DNA from: Paracoccus sigandri
Lineage (GTDB): Bacteria > Pseudomonadota > Alphaproteobacteria > Rhodobacterales > Rhodobacteraceae
Direction of reading: 5' to 3'
Assembly: GCF_003709565.1 (NCBI RefSeq)
Contig: NZ_QNRC01000003.1
Coordinates: forward strand, 1 to 64,000
DNA: 64,000 nucleotides
The notes beneath the pieces are model-generated. The model saw only the letters and a list, made by a program, of their open reading frames with translations, had not been told where the DNA came from and ran no database searches. Positions 54,508 through 62,533 of the stretch are shown here, piece by piece. The first letter of the stretch is position 1. Each line of letters begins with the position of its first letter. The position numbers were made by a program, and so were the translations under genes.

Positions 54508-54530
54508 GGCCCGGCCAGACCGGCCGGGCC
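54508..54530 (+). other. GC hairpin between tctC and tctB (system 2)
   Basis: Perfect 9-bp stem GGCCCGGCC / GGCCGGGCC with loop AGACC, nine bases after the tctC stop. Followed by TTCG, not a T-run, so more likely a stabiliser/attenuator than a full terminator. Confidence 0.6.
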
Positions 54531-54563
54531 TTCGTCACCGACCTGTGGGAGGAGGCCTTCAGA

Positions 54564-55079
54564 ATGCATACGACACGGTCCAAACGGCCGGGCGAGGATA
54601 TCTTCGGCCTCGCCACGCTGGCGGTCAGCATCGTGCTGCTGTGGCAATCATATGAAATTTCCGGCTTCTCGGCGCTCAGCTCGCCCGGTTCCTTTCCGAT
54701 GGCCTGTTCGGCCGTGATGGTGCTGGGATCGCTGCTGGTGGTGCGCGACAATGTGCGCCGCAACCGGCAGGCGACGACGACCGGCGACCGGATGCCGATC
54801 ATCACCCTGACCGGGGTGATCTTCATGGCGCTGATCCTGGCCTATGCCCTGCTGCTGGAGCCGCTCGGCTTCCTTCTGTCCTCGTTCCTGTTCCTGATGG
54901 CGGGCATGATGCTGCTCTATCGCGGCGGGGTCGTGAAGACGCTCGGCATCGTGCTGCTGGCGCTGGCGATCATCTATGTGGTGTTCCGGCTGATCTTCCA
55001 GGTGATCCTGCCCGAGGGGGTCATCCCCGAACGCCAGATCATGGCGGCGCTCGGCAACCTGTTCGGAGGGGCGCGCTGA
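54564..55079 (+). CDS. tctB: TTT system 2 small membrane subunit
   Basis: A 171-residue TctB protein with four membrane segments; PGSFPMACSAVMVLGSLLVV is the TctB signature. ATG 54564 is preceded by GGGAGGAGGCCTTCAGA. Its stop overlaps the tctA start (TGATG). Confidence 0.9.
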   Translation: MHTTRSKRPGEDIFGLATLAVSIVLLWQSYEISGFSALSSPGSFPMACSAVMVLGSLLVVRDNVRRNRQATTTGDRMPIITLTGVIFMALILAYALLLEPLGFLLSSFLFLMAGMMLLYRGGVVKTLGIVLLALAIIYVVFRLIFQVILPEGVIPERQIMAALGNLFGGAR

Positions 55080-56581
55080 TGGAGGCGTTGCAGTATTTCC
55101 TGATCTCCTGGCTGGATCCCTGGCTGGTCTTCCTGCTGGCCGCGGGCACCTTCGCGGGCATCTATATCGGCGCGATCCCCGGCCTGTCGGTCACGATGGC
55201 GGTGTCGATCCTGATCTCCTTCACCTTTTCCTGGCAGGTCAACGACGCGCTCTGCCTGATGATCGGCATCTTCGTCGGCGGTGTCTACGGAGGCGCGCGA
55301 ACCGCGATCCTTCTGAACATCCCCGGCGGGCCATCCTCGATCGCCACGGCGCTGGACGGCTATCCGCTGGCGCAGCGAGGCGAGGCGGGCGAGGCGATCG
55401 GCCTCTCGACCGTCATGTCGGTGGTCGGCGGCTTCGTGGGCATCCTGGCGCTGGCCCTGGCGGCGCCCTCGATCTCGGATTTCGCGCTTGGCTTCCAGCC
55501 CCGCGACTTCATGCTGCTGGCGATCCTGGGCATCCTGCTGGTCGGCTCGCTGGCCGGGGAAAGCCTGGCCAAGGGCGTCGTCGCCGGCGCCTTCGGGATG
55601 CTGATCGGCACCGTCGGGCTCGACCCGCTGACCGCCGAGGAACGCTTCACCTTCGGCATGGTCCAGCTGTGGAGCGGGATCTCCTTCATCGCCGTCATGA
55701 TCGGCATGTTCGGCGTGTCCGAGGTGCTGTTCCAGCTGCGCCACATGGACAAGGTCGCGGTCAAGCAGGACCTGTCGCGGATCGTGCCGCGCTGGTCCTC
55801 GGTCCGCAAGATGCTGCCGCTGTCGCTGCAGACCTCGACCATCGGCGTGGGCGTGGGCGCGCTGCCCGGCGTCGGCGGCGACATCGCGGCGCTGATGGCC
55901 TACGACTATGCCAAGCGCACCACCCGCAACCCCGAGGTCCCCTTCGGCCAGGGCGCCAAGGAAGGCCTGGTCGCGCCGGAGACCGCCAACAGCTCCGCCG
56001 TGGGCGCCAGCTTCATCCCGATGCTGACCCTGGGCATCCCCGGCGACGCGGTGACAGCGATCTTCATCGGCGCGCTGTTCATCCACGGGCTGAACCCCGG
56101 CCCGATGCTGATGATCGAGCAGCCGCACATGTTCTGGTTCATCGTCGGCGGTCTGGTGCTGGCCAATATCTTCCTGCTGATCTTCGGCCTGACCGGCATC
56201 AAGATCTTCACCCGCATCGTCGAGATCCCCAAGGGCATCCTGTTGCCGCTGATCCTGCTGCTGTCGGTGGTGGGGGCCTATGCGCTGAACAACTCGGTCA
56301 CGGATGTCTACTGGATGCTGGGCTTCGGCGTGCTGGGCTTCTTCATGAAGGAATACGGCTATCAGGTCGGCCCGGTGATCCTGGGCGTGATCCTGTCGCG
56401 CCTGATCGACGAGAACTGGCGCCGCGCGATCATCTCCGAACAGGAAAGCCTGGGCAGCTTCTTCGCGAACATGCTGACCAGCCCGCTGTCGCTGGTGCTG
56501 TTTTTGACGGTGATCGTGATCCTGCTCAGCCAGACGCCGCTTCTCGGCCATGCCCGCCGCGCGCTCAGCCGCGCGAAATGA
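55079..56581 (+). CDS. tctA: TTT system 2 large membrane subunit
   Basis: A 500-residue TctA permease: GAIPGLSVTMAVSILISF near residue 33, GGVYGGARTAILLNIPGGPSS, then GVGALPGVGGDIAALMAYDYAK and APETANNSSAVGASFIPMLTLG. About 11-12 membrane segments. Probably serves both TctC proteins of this region (46516 and 53507). Confidence 0.93.
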   Translation: MEALQYFLISWLDPWLVFLLAAGTFAGIYIGAIPGLSVTMAVSILISFTFSWQVNDALCLMIGIFVGGVYGGARTAILLNIPGGPSSIATALDGYPLAQRGEAGEAIGLSTVMSVVGGFVGILALALAAPSISDFALGFQPRDFMLLAILGILLVGSLAGESLAKGVVAGAFGMLIGTVGLDPLTAEERFTFGMVQLWSGISFIAVMIGMFGVSEVLFQLRHMDKVAVKQDLSRIVPRWSSVRKMLPLSLQTSTIGVGVGALPGVGGDIAALMAYDYAKRTTRNPEVPFGQGAKEGLVAPETANSSAVGASFIPMLTLGIPGDAVTAIFIGALFIHGLNPGPMLMIEQPHMFWFIVGGLVLANIFLLIFGLTGIKIFTRIVEIPKGILLPLILLLSVVGAYALNNSVTDVYWMLGFGVLGFFMKEYGYQVGPVILGVILSRLIDENWRRAIISEQESLGSFFANMLTSPLSLVLFLTVIVILLSQTPLLGHARRALSRAK

Positions 56582-56596
56582 ATGGAACCTGACCGC

Positions 56597-57457
56597 ATGG
56601 AAACCGCAATGACGACCCCGACCGGCGCCGATGTCGTGCGCCTTGGCCTGATCGGCGACAATATCGCCGCCTCGCAATCGCCGCGCCTGCACGAACTGGC
56701 CGGGCGGCTGACCGGCATCGAGGTCGCCTATGAGCTTCTGATCCCGCATCAGCGGGGCCAGGATTTCCAGCAGGTGTTCGATGCCGCCCGCGCCGAGGGG
56801 CTGCGCGGGCTGAACATCACCTATCCCTACAAGGAGCGCGTGGTGCCGCTGGTCGAGATCCCCGATCCGCGCGTGGCGGCGCTGGGGGCCTGCAACACGG
56901 TGCTGTTCACCGAAAAAGGGCCGCAGGGCCACAATACCGACTGGTCCGGCTTCGTGGCCGCCTATCGCCGGGTCATGGGCGATGCCGCGCCGGGGGTGGT
57001 CTGCATGGTGGGCGCGGGCGGCGTCGGTAAGGCCGTGGCCTTCGGGCTCCTGGCGCTCGGCATGACCGAGCTGCGCCTGGTCGAGCGCGACCTGCCCAAG
57101 GCCGAGGCGCTGGCCCAGGCCCTGCGCCGCGCCGATCCCGCGCTGAAGGTCAGCACCACCGCCGAGGTGGCGGCCGGTGCCGCCGGGACCTCGGGGCTGA
57201 TCAACTGCACGCCGGTCGGCATGGTCGGCCACGAGGGCACGCCGGTCCCGGCGGATCTGATGGCGGGCGCGGCATGGGCCTTCGATGCCGTCTATACCCC
57301 GGTCGATACGCGCTTCCTCAAGGATGCCGAAGCCGCCGGGCTGCGGATCATCAGCGGATACGAGCTGTATTTCTATCAGGGCCTGCACGCCTATGAGCTG
57401 TTCCACGGCCGGCCGATCTCCGAAACGCTGCTGCGCGATGCGCTGATGGGCCTCTGA
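56597..57457 (+). CDS. Shikimate/quinate dehydrogenase-like protein 2
   Basis: About 286 residues, AroE fold. GDNIAASQSPRLHELAGRL, catalytic lysine in NITYPYKERVV, aspartate in NTDWSGF, dinucleotide loop VGAGGVGKAVAFGLL and INCTPVGM. Only distantly similar to the AroE-like protein at 45687. Position directly after tctA suggests it acts on the imported compound. The start is uncertain: ATGs at 56582, 56597 and 56609 are all possible, none with a strong ribosome site. Confidence 0.88.
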   Translation: METAMTTPTGADVVRLGLIGDNIAASQSPRLHELAGRLTGIEVAYELLIPHQRGQDFQQVFDAARAEGLRGLNITYPYKERVVPLVEIPDPRVAALGACNTVLFTEKGPQGHNTDWSGFVAAYRRVMGDAAPGVVCMVGAGGVGKAVAFGLLALGMTELRLVERDLPKAEALAQALRRADPALKVSTTAEVAAGAAGTSGLINCTPVGMVGHEGTPVPADLMAGAAWAFDAVYTPVDTRFLKDAEAAGLRIISGYELYFYQGLHAYELFHGRPISETLLRDALMGL

Positions 57458-57550
57458 CCGGCCGGCCGGGCGTTTGCACCGGCGCGCGGTCTTGCGCTAT
57501 CCTGTCCGCGCGCGGGTGCGAACCGCGGCGTGGGGGGATGACGAAAACGG

Positions 57551-59407
57551 ATGCAGCTTTCCTGGCGGCGAGATTCGATCGTGCCCGTCGGCCTGGCGGT
57601 GGCGGTGACGATCGCCACCGCCCTGCCCGCGACCCGCTACATGACCGGCCTGCAATTCGACCAGCTTGCGGGGCGGGCGGAAAACACCCTGGGCCTGGCG
57701 GTCAGCGCTTTGCGCGGCGAGCTGGCCCGATACGAGAACCTGCCGGCGCTGATCGCGCAGCATGACAGCATCCGCGCGCTGGTGCGCGACCCCGGCAACG
57801 GCCCACTGGCCGATCAGGTCAATCGCGAGCTGGAGGCGATCAACGCGCTGCTGGGCTCCTCGGTCATCTATGCGATGCTGCCCGACGGCACCACGGTCGC
57901 GGCCTCGAACCACGGCGCCCCGGACAGTTTCGTGGGCGGCAACTTCGCCTATCGCCCCTATTTCAGCGATGCGCTGGCGGGGGGCGAGGGGCGCTTCTTC
58001 GCGCTGGGGACGACCTCGCTGAAGCGCGGCTATTACTTCGGCGCGCCGATCCGCGAGGCGGGACGGATCACCGGCGTGCTGGTCTTCAAGGTCGACATCG
58101 ACCCGATCGAGATGACCTGGAAGGGCGCCGATTACGGCATCGTCGTGACCGATCCCGAGGGCATCATCTTCATGTCCGACCGCGCCGAATGGACCTATGC
58201 GGCGATCGAGGCGCTGACCGAGGAACGGCTGGCCCGCACCGCCGAGACCCGCCGCTATGCCGAGACCGAATTGCGCGAACTGCCGGTGACGCGCGGGCAA
58301 GGCCCCGGCGGGCATCTGCTGATGACCGTGCCCGAGCCGCAGGGGCGGACCGAATACCTGGCCCTGACCGAGGCCATGCCCGAGATGGACTGGACGGTGA
58401 AGGTGCTGATGCAGACCCGCCCGGCGCGGATCCAGGCGCTGATCGCGGTCGCGGCGCTGCTGTCGCTGTTCTGGGTGGCGGTGCTGATCTGGCTGAGCCT
58501 GCAGCAGCGCCGGCGCCGCTTCGAGGAACGCCTGGCCGTCCAGCGCGAGGCGCAGGAGACGCTGGAGCGGCGGGTCGGCGAAAGGACCGCCGACCTGGCC
58601 GAGGTCAACCGCCGGCTGGAGGAAGAGGTGATCGAGCGCCGCGCGACCGAGCGCGAATTGCGCAAGACCCAGTCCGACCTGGTGCAGGCCGGCAAGCTGG
58701 CGGCGCTGGGGCAGATGTCGGCCGCGCTCAGCCATGAATTCAACCAGCCGCTGGGGGCGGTGCGGGCCTATGCCGAAAATGCCGGGATCCTGCTGGAGCG
58801 CGGCCGCATCGACGAGGCGCAGCAGAACCTTGCGGACATCAGCGCGCTGGTCGAGCGGATGGACGTGCTGGGCCGCCACCTGCGCAATTTCGCGCGGATG
58901 CCGAATACCGAGCTGCAGACCGTCGCGCTGGAACAGGTGATCCGCGACACAAGGCCGATCATCGCGCCCCGCCTGCGCGCCGCCGGGGTGGAGCTGGAAA
59001 CCGAGATCGGCGACGGCGATCATGACGGGCCGCTTCTGGTGCGGGCCGGGCCGGTGCGGCTGCAGCAGGTGCTGGTCAACATCATCTCGAACGCCGCCGA
59101 CGCGGTCGAGGGCCGGCCCGATCCGCGCATCCGCCTGACCGCCCGGCGCAGGGGCGACCGGGTGACGGTGGCGGTCCGCGACAACGGGCCGGGGGTGGCG
59201 CCGGGCATCGCCGCGCGGATCTTCGACCCGTTCTTCACCACCAAGGGCGTCGGCAAGGGGCTGGGGCTGGGGCTGTCGATCTCCTACAACATCGTCAAGG
59301 ATTTCGGCGGCAGCCTGCACCTGTCCAGCCCCGATGGCGGCGGCGCCGAGATGCTGCTGGAACTGCCCGCCGCCACGGCACGCGACCTGCCCGAGGCCGC
59401 GGAATGA
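57551..59407 (+). CDS. dctB: DctB-type sensor histidine kinase
   Basis: A 618-residue kinase. Membrane segment about 11-30, a large periplasmic double-Cache (PAS-like) domain (about 35-295), a second membrane segment about 296-318, a coiled-coil linker (QREAQETLERRVGER), the H-box LSHEFNQPLGAVRAYAENA near residue 395 and ATPase boxes NIISNAADAVEG and DNGPGVAPG. DctB-type sensors detect C4-dicarboxylates or related acids in the periplasm. Overlaps the dctD start by four bases. The cluster is followed by TTT system 3. Confidence 0.92.
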   Translation: MQLSWRRDSIVPVGLAVAVTIATALPATRYMTGLQFDQLAGRAENTLGLAVSALRGELARYENLPALIAQHDSIRALVRDPGNGPLADQVNRELEAINALLGSSVIYAMLPDGTTVAASNHGAPDSFVGGNFAYRPYFSDALAGGEGRFFALGTTSLKRGYYFGAPIREAGRITGVLVFKVDIDPIEMTWKGADYGIVVTDPEGIIFMSDRAEWTYAAIEALTEERLARTAETRRYAETELRELPVTRGQGPGGHLLMTVPEPQGRTEYLALTEAMPEMDWTVKVLMQTRPARIQALIAVAALLSLFWVAVLIWLSLQQRRRRFEERLAVQREAQETLERRVGERTADLAEVNRRLEEEVIERRATERELRKTQSDLVQAGKLAALGQMSAALSHEFNQPLGAVRAYAENAGILLERGRIDEAQQNLADISALVERMDVLGRHLRNFARMPNTELQTVALEQVIRDTRPIIAPRLRAAGVELETEIGDGDHDGPLLVRAGPVRLQQVLVNIISNAADAVEGRPDPRIRLTARRRGDRVTVAVRDNGPGVAPGIAARIFDPFFTTKGVGKGLGLGLSISYNIVKDFGGSLHLSSPDGGGAEMLLELPAATARDLPEAAE

Positions 59408-60756
59408 CGCCGGGCGACATCCTGCTGGTCGATGACGACGACCAGATGCGCCGCGCCACCGCGCAGGCGCTGGAACTGGCCGAATTCCAGGTGCGCAGCC
59501 TCTCGGTCGCGGAACGCGCGCTGGATTTCGTCGGCTTCGGCTTTCCCGGCGTGCTGATCACCGACATCCGCATGCCCGGCATGGACGGCATGACGCTGAT
59601 GACCCGCGTGCACGAGATCGATTCCGAAATCCCGGTGATCCTGATCACCGGCCATGGCGAGGTCGAGCTTGCCGTCCGGGCGATGCGCGAGGGCGCCTAT
59701 GACTTCATCGAGAAGCCCTTCGCGCCCCGGCGGCTGGCCGACATCGCCCGGCGGGCCAGCGAAAGGCGGCGGCTGGTGCTGGAAAACCGGCTGCTGCGCG
59801 CGGCGGCCGGGCAGCGCGACGACCTGGAGCAGCGCCTGGTCGGGCGATCCGCCGCGATGATCGAGCTGCGCTCGCGCCTGCGCACGGTGGGGCCGACCAG
59901 CGCCGACGTGCTGCTGCTGGGCGAGACCGGCGTCGGCAAGGAGGTGACCGCCCGCGCGCTGCACGATTTCAGCCCGCGCGCCAGCCGCCCCTTCGTCGCG
60001 ATCAACTGCGCCGCCCTGCCGGTCAGCCTGATCGAGAGCGAGCTGTTCGGCCACGAGCTGGGCGCCTTCCCCGGCGCAATGCGCGCGCGCTACGGCAAGT
60101 TCGAGCTGGCCCAGGGCGGCACCATCCTGCTGGACGAGATCGGCGCCATGCCGCTGGACGTGCAGGCCAAGCTGCTGCGCGTGATAGAGGAGCGCAAGAT
60201 CACCCGGCTGGGCTCGAACGAGGAATACCAGCTGGACGTGCGCTTCATCGCCACCAGCAAGTCCGACCTGGCCGACCAGGTGGCCGCCGGGCGCTTCCGC
60301 GAGGATCTGTTCTATCGCCTGAACGTCGTCGCGCTGCGCGTCCCGCCGCTGTCCGAACGGCGCGAGGACGTGCCGCTGCTGTTTCTGAAACTGGTGCAGG
60401 AGGCCGCGGTGCGCCACCAGCGCGACCCGGTGCCGGTGCCCGACCACGTGATCGCCGCGATCGCCGCGCGCGACTGGCCCGGCAATGTGCGCGAATTGCG
60501 CAATGCCGCCGACCGCTACGGGCTGGGGCTGGGGCTGCAATTCGCCGACGGGCGGCCGGACGCGGACCTGCCCGCGCGGCTGTCGGATCGGATGGCCGCC
60601 TATGAAAAGCAGCTGATCTCGGACGCGCTGGCGCTGCATGGCGGCAGCCTGAAGCCGGTCTATGAATCGCTTGGCCTGTCGCGCAAGTCGCTTTACGAAA
60701 AGATGCAGAAACACGGCCTTAGCCGCCGCGCCTTCGCCGGTGAAGGCGAAGCCTGA
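59404..60756 (+). CDS. dctD: DctD-type sigma-54 response regulator with GAFPGA loop
   Basis: A 450-residue NtrC-class regulator: receiver domain 1-120 (DDDDQMRR, phospho-Asp in LITDIRMPGMDG, lysine in IEKPFAP), AAA+ domain about 140-370 (Walker A GETGVGKE, Walker B GGTILLDEIG), and a C-terminal Fis-type HTH (about 405-440, YESLGLSRKSLYEKMQ). The loop that normally reads GAFTGA is GAFPGA (residues 220-225), replacing the threonine that contacts sigma-54. Likely activates TTT system 3 downstream. I recall similar variants in Rhodobacteraceae DctD homologues. Confidence 0.92.
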   Translation: MTPGDILLVDDDDQMRRATAQALELAEFQVRSLSVAERALDFVGFGFPGVLITDIRMPGMDGMTLMTRVHEIDSEIPVILITGHGEVELAVRAMREGAYDFIEKPFAPRRLADIARRASERRRLVLENRLLRAAAGQRDDLEQRLVGRSAAMIELRSRLRTVGPTSADVLLLGETGVGKEVTARALHDFSPRASRPFVAINCAALPVSLIESELFGHELGAFPGAMRARYGKFELAQGGTILLDEIGAMPLDVQAKLLRVIEERKITRLGSNEEYQLDVRFIATSKSDLADQVAAGRFREDLFYRLNVVALRVPPLSERREDVPLLFLKLVQEAAVRHQRDPVPVPDHVIAAIAARDWPGNVRELRNAADRYGLGLGLQFADGRPDADLPARLSDRMAAYEKQLISDALALHGGSLKPVYESLGLSRKSLYEKMQKHGLSRRAFAGEGEA

Positions 60757-61016
60757 ACGGCTTTTGGGTGAAAATCGACACATCGCGGCCCGATGATGTT
60801 ACCATATCCACCCATTCGGGGCCGATGACGGCCATTTTCTTGCCGCGCGGGCCGATGCGTGCTTGCGCGGCGGGCCGCCGCACCGCCTGATGGGCTGTCT
60901 GAACGCATCTGGGGAGGAGGTGCGGCGGCTGTCATGCGGGTCTTCAGGGTCGCGGTCGTCTGCCTGTCTCTCTGCCGCGCAAGCGCCCATGGCGCATCCA
61001 ACAGGAGGAGAGAAGC
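60757..61016. other. 260-base leader of TTT system 3
   Basis: No coding frame with similarity and no tRNA. It holds a GG-N10-GC element at 60828-60844 and a GGAGGAG ribosome site just before tctC at 61017. Confidence 0.5.
60828..60844 (+). promoter_or_regulatory. Candidate sigma-54 (-24/-12) promoter
   Basis: ACGGCCATTTTCTTGCC has GGC at -24 and TTGC at -12 with exact 12-base spacing of the G positions. The middle of the element (CACG) does not match consensus. About 170 bases before tctC and directly downstream of dctD. Confidence 0.4.
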
Positions 61017-61985
61017 ATGAAGAAGACCACCATCCTTGCCGCCGCGCTGGCCGCTTTCGCGGGCATGGCCTCGGCGCAGGACTATCCCACCCAGCCGATC
61101 AACATCGTCGTCCCCTTCGCGGCGGGCGGCCCCACCGATACCGTGACCCGCCTGGTTGCCCAGGCCATGAGCCGCGACCTGGGCCAGCAGGTGGTGGTCG
61201 AGAATGTCGGCGGCGCCGGCGGCACGCTTGGCGCCGCGCGCGTGGCGCAGGCCCAGGCCGACGGCTATACGCTGCTGCTGCATCACATCGGCATGTCCAC
61301 CGCGCCGACGCTGTATCGCCAGCTGCCCTTTGACGTGCTGAACGATTTTTCCTATATCGGGCTGGTGACCGAGGTGCCGATGGTCTTCGTCGGCCGTCCC
61401 GACCTGGAGCTGAACACCCTGGAAGAGGTCATCGACTGGGTCCGCGAGGAAGGCGAGAACGTGATGTATGCCAATGCCGGCATCGGGGCGGCCTCGCATC
61501 TGTGCGGGCTGCTGTTCATGAACGCGGTCGACCAGCAGATGACCACCATCCCCTATCAGGGCACCGCGCCGGCCGTGACCGACCTGATGGGCGGGCAGGT
61601 CGATTTCCTCTGCGACCAGACCACCAATACCACGAACCAGATCCGCGACGGCTCGATCAAGCCCTTCGCCGTGACCGTGCCCGAGCGGCTGGACAGCCTG
61701 CCCGACGTGCCGACCACCGCCGAAGCCGGGCTGGGCGATTTCGAGATCACCATCTGGCACGGGCTCTATGCGCCGGCGGGTACCCCCGACGACGTGGTGG
61801 CCAAGCTGAGCGCGGCGCTGCAGACCGCGCTGCAGGATGAAACCGTGATCGAGCGTTTCGCCGACCTGGGCACCGCGCCCTCGCCGCAGGACGACGCCAC
61901 CCCCGAGGCGCTGCGCGCCAAGCTGGAAGCCGAGATCGAACTGTGGCGCCCGCTGATCGAGGACGCCGGCGTCTACGCCAACTGA
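61017..61985 (+). CDS. tctC: TTT system 3 substrate-binding protein
   Basis: A 322-residue TctC/Bug protein. Signal peptide about 1-21 (cleavage near ASA-QDYPT). The classic Bug loop is VVPFAAGGPTDTVTRLVAQAM, then VENVGGAGGTLGAARVAQA. It contains two cysteines (SHLCGLL, FLCDQ), unusual for the family. Not close to the TctC pair of system 2. Ribosome site GGAGGAGAGAAGC. Confidence 0.93.
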   Translation: MKKTTILAAALAAFAGMASAQDYPTQPINIVVPFAAGGPTDTVTRLVAQAMSRDLGQQVVVENVGGAGGTLGAARVAQAQADGYTLLLHHIGMSTAPTLYRQLPFDVLNDFSYIGLVTEVPMVFVGRPDLELNTLEEVIDWVREEGENVMYANAGIGAASHLCGLLFMNAVDQQMTTIPYQGTAPAVTDLMGGQVDFLCDQTTNTTNQIRDGSIKPFAVTVPERLDSLPDVPTTAEAGLGDFEITIWHGLYAPAGTPDDVVAKLSAALQTALQDETVIERFADLGTAPSPQDDATPEALRAKLEAEIELWRPLIEDAGVYAN

Positions 61986-61994
61986 GCCCGGACC

Positions 61995-62019
61995 GGCCGG
62001 CCGGGCGATCCGGCCGGCC
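61995..62019 (+). other. GC hairpin between tctC and tctB (system 3)
   Basis: Perfect 10-bp stem GGCCGGCCGG / CCGGCCGGCC with a 5-base loop (GCGAT), ten bases after the tctC stop; no T-run. Confidence 0.6.
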
Positions 62020-62064
62020 GCCCTCGTTTGGCCGCCCCCGGCGCGGGGGCCCTGCACGGAGAAG

Positions 62065-62520
62065 ATGACAATGCTGTCTCGGGACTACAGGGATATCTTC
62101 GGGGGCCTGCTGATGGTCGCCTTCGGGGTCTGGGTGGCGTGGTATTCGGCCGCGCATTACGACTTGGGCACCTTCCGCCGCATGGCGCCGGGGATGTTCC
62201 CGATGATGCTGGGCATCATCCTGGCGGGGTTCGGCCTGGCGATCGCCATCCCGGCCTTCTTCCGCACCGGGCCGAAGCCCTATATCCGCATCTGGACGCC
62301 GCTGTTCGTGCTGCTGGGCGTGGGCGCCTTCGCGATCCTGGTGCGGCCCTTCGGGCTGATCCCGGCGATCCTGGGCGTCACCATCATCTCGTCGCTGGCC
62401 GAGCTGAAGTTCCGCCCCGTCAGCCTGGCCATCCTGTGTGCCGTGCTGTGCCTGATCGCCTGGCTGACCTTCCGCGTCGGGCTGGGCCTGCCCATGCCGA
62501 TGTTCCGCTGGCCGTATTGA
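62065..62520 (+). CDS. tctB: TTT system 3 small membrane subunit
   Basis: A 151-residue TctB protein with four membrane segments and the signature RRMAPGMFPMMLGIILAGFG. ATG 62065 (or 62071) follows CACGGAGAAG. Thirteen bases before tctA. Confidence 0.9.
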   Translation: MTMLSRDYRDIFGGLLMVAFGVWVAWYSAAHYDLGTFRRMAPGMFPMMLGIILAGFGLAIAIPAFFRTGPKPYIRIWTPLFVLLGVGAFAILVRPFGLIPAILGVTIISSLAELKFRPVSLAILCAVLCLIAWLTFRVGLGLPMPMFRWPY

Positions 62521-62533
62521 GGGGCACCCGCAT

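Noticed and set aside
57458-57490. GGCCGGCCGGGC run after the second AroE-like gene as a terminator
   Set aside because: Self-complementary but with no room for a loop and no T-run; not a convincing hairpin.
60848-60866. Second possible -24/-12 element (GG ... GC) in the tctC leader
   Set aside because: Flanking positions fit poorly compared with the element at 60828-60844.
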